Shown: piece by piece, positions 56,649-64,000 of the stretch
How the letters are laid out: each line of letters begins with the position of its first letter
Numbering within the stretch: position 1 is the first letter of the stretch
Source: Auanema rhodensis
Lineage: Eukaryota > Nematoda > Chromadorea > Rhabditida > Rhabditidae
NCBI GenBank assembly: GCA_964057225.1
Contig: OZ059897.1
Coordinates: forward strand, 11,408,001 to 11,472,000
Reading direction: 5' to 3'
DNA length: 64,000 nucleotides
Program-made: the position numbers and the translations under genes
The notes under the pieces: generated by a model
Databases searched by the model: none
What the model saw: only the letters and a program-made list of their open reading frames with translations
Told to the model about the DNA's origin: nothing

Positions 56649-56730
56649 ACAATTTGTATTGAAGCGAGGGAGAAATTGAACAATTTGGAGAAATGGAGAA
56701 ATTGAACAATTTGTATTGAAGCGAGGGATA
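56640..56730 (+). repeat. Short duplication that breaks the R2 polyprotein
   Basis: GAAATTGAACAATTTG and GTATTGAAGCGAGGG occur twice within 90 bp. The duplication introduces stops between the two halves of the Env region, which are contiguous in R1 at the same site (QFVMERG). Confidence 0.9.
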
Positions 56731-59130
56731 ATAACTAGATTGAAAGAAGATCACATTGTATCAGACTTATTTATAAATACTGATAATTGTAAAGGAAATG
56801 AAGGGTTTTGTGCAACTGGTGAAGGTGCAGTTATCTGGCAACCACCTATCCCATTAGTTGTCTGTCACTATCAAAAACTTGGCCCCTTCTCCGCCATGTT
56901 GGATAATCATATTCTTCTAGTTCACTCTATTGAAAGCGCTTTTGTTCTCCAAAATCATTCCACATCCGCTCACGTTCAATCTTGTTTCGAATTCGCTGTT
57001 TTTGAATCATCTTCTGAGGCAATTATCCAATTCACAGCATATCCCCGTGTTTATAATTTGCTTGATCTTTCCAATACTTTGCTTAATGCTGATAGACGCA
57101 GAAATAAACGTAATGCATTACCTCAAAAACATCGCTCTTTCAGTGATGATTATCTTTTTGTTAATGCGAAATCCCAACCATATGCGTTTCCATTTCTAAG
57201 ACCTACTTTCATTTTTGGATCTGCATCTATCACTAAGTTTTACGCAAAATATATGAGATATGCAGCTACATCATCTTATGAGAGTTTGCTCCAATTCGCG
57301 ATAGATAATCCACTGTTCATTGACACAATTGTTAGTTTAGGATTGACAAAAGATCATATAACTAACTGGGCGAAGTCTAATAATTTCAAAGATCCCAATC
57401 TTTTGATTTTACAATGTATGGGTATAGAGGAAATTAAACTGGCTACTAGACAGATGATTAACAGCATGAAATTGGATGATCTTATCACTCAAGTAGCTCG
57501 TCGTATAGAAGTTCCTCGGTTAAAAAGATCGTTGAGGAAATCTACAACATCCATAGAAGACTTCTTTCGAGGAATGGCTCACGCAGTAGTATATCAAGCC
57601 ACAATTCTTGATGGTACACAAACAGTTCCATCAATCGAACAGTTGGCCAGAGCCTTATATCCATCTATATTACCACGCAGTGGAAATATGAATCAATCTG
57701 AAATTATTGCAACTGCTCAAGGCATGTTATTCATGATCCAACAACAATCGGGAAAAGAACAAATATCTCGTGACATGCAAGTCAGTCGACAACAAAAAGC
57801 TGATGCTACTGTTAGAAACAACCAAGAGCAAGATTTAGCAATTATATCCAAGCTGCCTGACTATCACAACCTTTATACAAAGAATAGTACAGCATATTAT
57901 GGATTTCCTCCACAGTCCATCGAATACCCACAGGAAAATTCTAAATTCAATAAAACAGAAGTTTTAGAATTTATAAGTTGGGTTAAAACTCAAATTACAA
58001 CTGATAAAAATATGTTACATCATACTACTGTAACCCCAATAACTGCCACCAAAACTACAATTCGTAGTTTAACAACTCCTACCCCTAATGCGTACGAGAG
58101 AGGTCGAGAGTTGTATGTAGCAGAAGTATATGACAATGTTCTCCACAAATCAGAGCATAAAACTAAAACGATAATAGATAATAAGTTGAATTATGGGTTT
58201 GAGAAAGCGCGTCTCTCCATAATTGACGAATTTCATCAACAGTTTCATACCATCTGTAAATCTCAAATGGAAACTGTAAAAAGCTGGCAAGCTATATTAC
58301 GTATACATCCTACAATAGGAGTACGAGCTATGCTTCAGCGGGATGATATCGTTGCCCGATTTGTTGGAAGAAATGTTTTAAAAATAACAACTTGTCAGGA
58401 AATAGAACCACATTTCATTTATCGTAATCATTCTTACAATGATAAATGTTATGCAGAGACCCCTGTTTTAACACACGATAAACAATTATTATTTGCTCCT
58501 ATCGATAGCTACGATTTGAGCACTGAAGGACATGAGATCAATTGTGAACACAAAGAGACAGAGATTTGGTATGAAAATGGAACATGGAGAGATTATAAAG
58601 GTGACACACATAAAGTAGATAGTATTCATTCAGAAAAACATGATCATTATGCTGAATTGAGTAAACTTCGATTCACAGGGCGGAATTTGTTTGAAAATTC
58701 GACTGAAAAATCCTTAGCCCTATCTATTGGATTAACTTATGGTTATAGTTTATCTACTTCACCTCACCATGATCTTCTCCGCGTAATTTCTCGTTCACGT
58801 GATTGGCCTCAAATTTCCTCTTTCATCTTCAAAGGAAGTAAACTTATAAGAGATGCCAGGAAAATTGTTTTCTCCAACTGGGATCTGTTCATTGACTTTT
58901 GTATAGGTTCAATTGAACGAACACTCATTACCATCGGTTGTATAACTCTGATATTATGTCTAATGATAGCATTATATTTCACTATAAAATGTTATCTCTC
59001 CCCTACTTCTATGTTAAAAATAAACCATATCATGTTGAGCCCAACAGCTCCACCACTTGAGGGAGATGAGATTCATGAAACAGTTAGTGATGAATTGATG
59101 CGGAGCTATTTTCCCACCATCATAACTTAC

Positions 59131-59141
59131 ATTCCTTCAGC
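59131..59141 (+). promoter_or_regulatory. Splice acceptor upstream of R2 protease
   Basis: TTCCTTCAG/CCATACC; the exon starts at 59141. In the insert at 62052-62152 sequence from 59141 onward follows the leader directly. The position lies between the Env membrane anchor and the protease active site. An in-frame ATG (59185) lies between the acceptor and the protease motif. Confidence 0.7.
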
Positions 59142-62051
59142 CATACCTTTTGTATGTCACACAACAACAAAGAAAAATGGACACATGTTACCGTTTGTTC
59201 ATATTGACATTGAAGGTAGAGGACTGTTAGCATTATGGGATTCTGGAGCTACGATCTCATATATTCCGTTCTCCACATTGGCATATATTGGAAGACAATA
59301 TTTTACAAAATATTCTAAATCTGCATCCACTGCAAATGGATCAGAGTTTCGCTTTGTGGGAAAATGCAAGTTAGATGTGGGTATAGCAGGTTACCAAGTG
59401 GAACACGAATTTTTAATATCTGAAGACAATGACTGTCCAGGACAAATGTTACTTGGTACTGATTTTATGCGTACGTTGGAAGAAAGAGAGATATTTACTA
59501 CATTAAAACTATGTAAAGGAAAGTTGATTGTTGGTAATATGGAAACACCCTTAGTAAAACCTGGTTGTTTTGCATATAAAACCACAACTAAAACAGTAAA
59601 TATCATAAGTTTGTCCACAGTAACAGTTCCACCACATAGTACATCCCACATATCTTTGCAAACAGGACCAGAATTAGATTTTGATCAATATGCTCTTTTA
59701 AAATCTAGCACAGGTCCTATCTCAATTCCAGATGCCGCCATAGGACCTTTTCCTATTACTATGGTAGTATCAAACAATTCTTCAAAGCCAATTAAAATTA
59801 ATAAAAATGACCACATTGGTTCAGGACTTATAGCATCTAAAGAAATTATGAACGATTATGTTCCACCTGAAGCTGATTGGGAAGATAAGTTACCAACTTT
59901 TCCTCAGCATCTTTTGGATGATTTGAACTTCAATTCTTGCACTCTGTCTCATAAAATGAAGAAAAATCTGATCACAATCATTAAGGAAAACCAAACGGCA
60001 TTTTTCAACCATGATCATAATATTGGTCTCTTTTGCGGACCAGTTGAACATGCCATTCCTATAAGATCCGATATGGATTTTCCAAAAAGTAGATCTTACA
60101 GAGTACCATTGGGTAAGCAAGAAGAAGTAGAACGGCAAGTGAAAGAAATGTTGTCGCAAGGTATAATCGAAAATTCGACGGCTACTTTCACTAGTCTGGT
60201 TGTTCTTGTAAAAAAGAAAGATAATTCTTTTCGGTTTGTTACTGACTTTAGAGCATTGAATAGTGTTACTAAGAAACAATCATACAGCATCCCACACATT
60301 CCTGATATCATAGACTTAGCGGCTGGAGCTCAGTTCTTTTCGAATTTTGATCTCATTTCTGGTTTCTTCCAAATACCGTTGAAACGCTCAGATAGATACC
60401 TAACTGCTTTTACCACTCCATCAGGTACCTATCAGTATTGCCGAATGCCTATGGGATTGTGTGGAGCGCCACACACTTTTCAATCCGCAGTACGATACTT
60501 ACAATCTCTTGTTAGATGCAAACTGTTTGTATATCTAGATGATTTGCTAATAATTTCGAACTCAGCTGAAGAACATTTAAGAGATATACAAGAAGTGCTG
60601 AAAAAGGTCACTGAACTAGGGTTAAAAATAAAGTTATCTAAATGTTGCTTTGCAGCCACTGATGTAAAGTTTTTGGGTTTTGTAATAGGTAGAAATGGTG
60701 TTAAACCAGATCCTGCTAAGATACAGGCTGTTTCCGAATTTCCAAATCCAAGTACAGTTACGGCTGTCAGATCCTTTCTAGGTATGACTAACTATTTTCG
60801 ACGGTTTATTCAAAATTATGCCGGAATAGCTGAGTCATTGTATAAGTTAACACATAAGGATACTCCTTTTGAGTGGAAATCGGAACATGCAGACGCATTT
60901 AAAACTTTAAAAACATTACTGTGTACTGCCCCTGAAGCAAATGACAGTCGTCCTACTAAACCAAAGGACAAAGTAAAACCTGTTAATGCTTTTATTGCTC
61001 ATATCACAACTATTTCTTCCATTGACCAACTAAATTGTGAAGAAATACGGAAAGTTCAAGCTGGAGTTCCCTGGATTCGCGAAGCACTTTCTCAAATTAA
61101 TAATGATAACTGTCCGGCTAATATATCAGACCGGTATGAAGAACGAGAAGGCATATTACATGCAAAACAAGCGAAAAATTATTTAAAACCATCTATTATT
61201 TTGCCGCGAAACGACAAAATAACTGATGTTGTCATCAAATTTTTTCACGAAGATTCCAAAATTGGTGCACACCTAGGTATAAATAAAACTACTGATGCGA
61301 TTCGACGACGATTCTTTTGGACTAATATGGTTCCACAAATAACTGAATTTATTAATCGTTGTACAAAATGTGCAAGTAGGAAATCTAACCCACACCAATC
61401 GTATATTCAACCTATGGGAAGATTTGTTATACCCGAAAAGCCATTTGATCGTATTCATGTAGATATACTAGGTCCTTTACCTCGCACTAATGATGGACAT
61501 CGATACATCTTGAGTATTCAAGACGCTTTTAGTAAATGGGGAACAACTTGCCCATTAATAACACAAACGGCTACTGAAATCACAAAAGCGTTTGTAATTA
61601 GATTTGTTTTCATATATGGACCACCAATGAGTATGATAACCGTTAATGGTAGTAGCTTTTTGTCATCTGAATTTCAAGCTATGTGTAAACAATTTGGAAT
61701 TAAACACACTACTACGCTACCATATCATAAAAATGCTAATGGACAAGTTGAGAGACTTCATAGAACTTTGGAAGAAGCTCTCTCTTCATTCGTGAATGAA
61801 CAACAAACTAACTGGGATATACACCTACCCAAAGTTATGTTTGTGATCAATACGTTACCAAACTCATCAACATCTATTAGTCCATATGTTGTATTATTTG
61901 GTCGGGATGCAAGACTTCCTATTGACCATCAATTGCCTGGAAATAATCCTCAAACTGAAGAACCAGCCAATCCTACAGAAGATTTTGTCAATAGATCGCT
62001 AATACAAAATGAAAGCACATATAATATAGTAAAAGATAGAATTGAAACATG

Positions 62052-62152
62052 CAGCCACCCTGTCGGACTCGGACATCAGCGAGGACAACAAAGATCAGGA
62101 ACAAGGATCACCAGAGCCATACCTTTTGTATGTCACACAACAACAAAGAAGA
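62052..62152 (+). other. Insert of spliced leader-Pol cDNA in R2 integrase
   Basis: 62052-62116 matches 54919-54983 (63 of 65 bases). 62117-62150 matches 59141-59174 (34 of 34), with partial match beyond. The segment is absent at this place in R1. It keeps the integrase frame open. It is also present in both duplicated fragments (10543-10642 and 13951-14050), so it is fixed in this family. Confidence 0.85.
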
Positions 62153-62259
62153 ATGAACAACAGTACAATACACGAAATAGAACACAAAAAAAAGAAATTC
62201 AGGTTAATGACTTAGTTATGAAAAGTGAATTCTACTCGAAACAAACTAACATTATTTAG

Positions 62260-62655
62260 TTACAGCAGTTCAAAGATCTTTCGTCGTGGTTCAAATAGAT
62301 AAAGGAAAAAGCAGAAGAGTACACAAGGACTTTGTCAAACCTTATCAACGGACAACATTTATTCCGGTTATCACGATTTCTTGCAGGTAGTTTTTTTTAA
62401 CTAAATCAAACTGTTGAAATTTTTTTTTATTTTGTGCCATTTCTGATTGTAACACTTCTTTGTTGTTGATTGATTTTCTCTGAGAAGTCTGCTATTGCTT
62501 TACAAGGTTTTGTTTTATTACTCCAATTTTCATTGAGTAGATTTTTTTCAATATTCTCTTGTGAATCTTGCTATTTGTTATGCTTAATCATTACTTGTAT
62601 TCACCTTATGGACATTAGTCATACGGGTCAAACGAGTTTTTATTTTTTTGTACAG
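62260..62655 (+). other. R2 region after Pol
   Basis: Contains out-of-frame remains of the integrase C-terminus (KVHKD-like RRVHKDFVK near 62310). A hydrophobic 70-codon frame without strong support lies at 62470-62682. A pyrimidine tract ending TTTTTTTGTACAG closes it. Confidence 0.5.
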
Positions 62656-62839
62656 AACGGGCTCGATCTATTCTCAGGGTAACACCGTACCTGTACAACT
62701 CAAGAAAATGAACGACTATATCACAGTCGAATGGTTTAGAAGCAAAGCTCTCGTTTGCAAGCATTTCACTACTCAAGTGAATGGAATAGAATCTACTCGA
62801 TACTACATTTCAAATTCAACAAACTTGAAGAGACAATAG
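62656..62839 (+). CDS. Candidate 3' terminal exon of R2
   Basis: Behind a strong acceptor-like tract, a frame without ATG at its start reads about 60 residues (TGSTYSQGNTVPVQLKK ... WFRSKALVC) and ends TAG at 62837-62839. Conserved in the duplicated fragments. If the leader donor at 54983 were used, the phase would connect it to an open leader frame. No homology recognised; it may be non-coding. Confidence 0.35.
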
Positions 62840-62980
62840 CTAAACTTTCAAATCGTATTGTATACATTATTTTTTATCGACTACACCATGATTTTCTTTT
62901 TCCAACATCCAACTATCTTAAAAAGTGAATTAATTTATTTTGTTTTGAACGAGGACGTTCAACTTTTTAAGGTGGGGGGA

Positions 62981-63361
62981 TGTCACATCTGCTAGCACAT
63001 GGTAAACATGTGCGCGCTATTCAAATAGCGGGAGCCTGAACAAGCCCCGCCTACAACATGGGACACACATGGCACTCTTGCTTCTGGCCTAACCCAGATA
63101 GGTTGTCTTATAGTCATGTGAGTCTCATCTCTATATCATCTATATATATACTCTATTTAATACTTTATTAGATCTCTCTATATTCTTTCTTAATGTAATT
63201 CTTATATTGTATTTTCTTGTTATCTGATAATGAATTCTTTTCTCGTTAAGTATTTGTCTTAATAAGGAAATCGAAGCGTTCGGGTCTGCCTACCTAAGGA
63301 ACAAGGTAGAAGTACATATATCTTCCGACCATGAAAAGACGGGAAGAAACAATATGTAACG
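62981..63361 (+). repeat. R2 3' LTR
   Basis: Follows the polypurine tract directly; same ends as the 5' LTR. Followed by CAGT target duplication. Confidence 0.95.
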
Positions 63362-63366
63362 CAGTT

Positions 63367-63537
63367 ATGAATATTCCCTGTCACTGTGAATTATGTATAA
63401 GATACACGTTGGAACAATCTGTGCCAACACCCCTGTACAAAAAGATTTTGAAACGTATTTCAGTGCCATTCATTAAAGGAATATCTCTGGGACTAGGCTT
63501 TTGTACAACACTAGTCATTATTCCACTCATTATATAA
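63367..63537 (+). CDS. 56-residue Cys-rich membrane protein of Polinton C
   Basis: MNIPCHCELC start at 63367, one base after the R2 target duplication, so the gene escaped interruption; its upstream region is now the R2 LTR. Hydrophobic tail SLGLGFCTTLVIIPLII. Open at the same length as copies A and B. Confidence 0.6.
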   Translation: MNIPCHCELCIRYTLEQSVPTPLYKKILKRISVPFIKGISLGLGFCTTLVIIPLII

Positions 63538-63578
63538 AAGTGAGTTGACTGTGTGTGGTTGTTTTTTATTTTCCTCTA

Positions 63579-63773
63579 ATGGAACTTTTATGTAACAAGT
63601 ATTGTATTGTATTACGTGCCAGAAAATATTTTCATCAGCCAAGCATTTTAGTGATCATGTATTGAAAAGACATGACGGGATTCAACCCGTATGTAACAGT
63701 TATATCAGCAATGCTGACTTTATTCAAAAATATGGACATTTGGATGGTGTTCGTAGACGTTTGTGCCCTTATT
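63579..63773 (+). pseudogene. C2H2 protein of Polinton C, frameshifted and truncated
   Basis: ATG at 63579. An altered stretch after CNKYC (ATTGTATTGTATTACG) shifts the frame within the first finger. The rest of the sequence follows the other copies to VRRRLCPY and is cut by the terminus of Polinton F. Confidence 0.85.
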
Positions 63774-64000
63774 AGTAGAGAGCCGTGCAAAATTTACTAA
63801 CCACGCCCCCAAACAGCTGTCAAAAACATACTTTTGGGGGCGTCAGCTGCTAAAAACATACTTTTGGGGCGCGTCAGCTGTCAAAAACATATTTTTGAGC
63901 GTCAGCTGTTAAAATCATATTTTGGGATCATGGTTCATGGATTTTCCTTTTTTAAACTTAAAAATCATGATTTAAAGCATGATTAAAATTTTTTTTTTAA
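63774..64000 (+). mobile_element. Left terminal repeat of Polinton F (continues beyond window)
   Basis: Begins AGTAGAGAGCCGTGC and is the reverse complement of the end of Polinton B (42180-42401), including four minisatellite units with GTCAGCTG. It cuts the zinc-finger gene after CTTATT, the expected left target duplication. Start AG fits Polinton termini. Confidence 0.8.

Larger units (their letters stand above)
56716..62259 (+). pseudogene. R2 glycoprotein-protease-RT-integrase, RNase H deleted
   Basis: Open frame without a true ATG at its start. Env continues with a furin-like RRRNKR near 57095, membrane anchor about 58910-58995 (LITIGCITLILCLMIALYF), protease WDSGA at 59236, RT with VTDFRALNS and YLDD near 60530. 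RNase H is removed in frame at about 60933 (LLCTAPEAND, where R1 has about 135 further residues). Integrase zinc domain and core follow; the second catalytic Asp is Val (GTT at 61642-61644; GAT in the duplicated fragments). At 62052-62152 there is a spliced-leader insert. Not active. Confidence 0.9.
53522..63361 (+). mobile_element. LTR retroelement R2 (Ty3/gypsy class, Gag-Env-Pol)
   Basis: LTRs 53522-53902 and 62981-63361 (381 bp each) with target duplication CAGT (53518-53521 and 63362-63365). The uninterrupted target is preserved in Polinton B (GTCAGTTATGAAT near 23818). Order: leader with candidate splice donor, Gag fused to Env start, Env, protease, RT, integrase, 3' region, polypurine tract AAGGTGGGGGGA. 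RNase H is deleted, the integrase has an Asp-to-Val change, and Gag-Env is broken by a small duplication, so this copy is not autonomous. Confidence 0.95.
46070..63773. mobile_element. Polinton C (interrupted by R2)
   Basis: Left arm from 46072, PolB(+), then a junction at a run of 26 A's to MCP(-), core(-), protease(+), R2 insertion, membrane protein(+), broken zinc finger(+), cut by Polinton F at 63774. Same order as B, with a large deletion between PolB and MCP 3' ends. Confidence 0.8.

Noticed and set aside
56716..56718. TTG as a start codon of the second R2 frame
   Set aside because: The frame is continuous with Gag-Env in R1; the apparent start is only the point after a short duplication that breaks the polyprotein.
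1..64000. tRNA, rRNA or riboswitch genes
   Set aside because: Scanning by eye showed no tRNA cloverleaf or rRNA-like stretch. All long stretches are accounted for by mobile elements.

Overview
The window is AT-rich animal DNA, most likely from an insect or another arthropod. It has no recognisable host gene and no prokaryotic features. It is a nest of mobile elements: several Polinton (Maverick) self-synthesising DNA transposons, two related Ty3/gypsy-class LTR retroelements that carry an envelope-type glycoprotein, and three Tc1-like transposons. Host splicing shows in the Polinton polymerase gene, where short GT-AG introns (plus one GC-AG intron) of about 45-55 bp recur at the same positions in different copies.

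Layout: Polinton A (1-9983) carries capsid-module genes and a PolB gene on the minus strand, with two Tc1 insertions. A 3,408-bp unit (8522-11929) is repeated in tandem almost perfectly (11930-15337); it joins PolB, Polinton terminal repeat and the 3' part of a retroelement. Polinton B (about 15268-42401) runs in the opposite order: terminal repeat, PolB(+), MCP(-), core protein(-), protease(+), membrane protein(+), zinc finger(+), penton-like(-), ATPase remnant(+), two small genes(+), integrase(+), Cys-rich multi-exon gene(-), terminal repeat. Its integrase gene is split by retroelement R1 (26278-39305, 4-bp target duplication GAAA). R1 itself holds foreign Polinton material (35486-38906). 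B ends inside the integrase gene of Polinton E (42402-44808). E abuts a truncated Tc1, and that Tc1 sits in the left terminal repeat of Polinton C (46072-63773). C is interrupted by retroelement R2 (53522-63361, target duplication CAGT), and its zinc-finger gene is cut by the left end of Polinton F (63774-64000).

How the genes work together: Polintons combine protein-primed PolB and a DDE integrase with a virion module (double jelly-roll MCP, penton-like protein, adenain-like protease, packaging ATPase). Every PolB and integrase copy here is broken. The protease and a 56-residue membrane protein stay open in three copies, and copy A keeps an open MCP. R1 has one reading frame of about 2,500 codons in the unusual order Gag - glycoprotein - protease - RT - RNase H - integrase. 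R2 is a decayed relative.

The most notable observation concerns R2. Its integrase region contains a roughly 100-bp insert that is a leader segment ending exactly at an AG/GT donor (54983), fused to a segment starting exactly after an AG acceptor (59140). The simplest reading is a fossil of a spliced RNA that removed Gag and Env and placed the leader in front of Pol. That would be a spliced-Pol strategy like that of foamy viruses, in a Gag-Env-Pol insect element.
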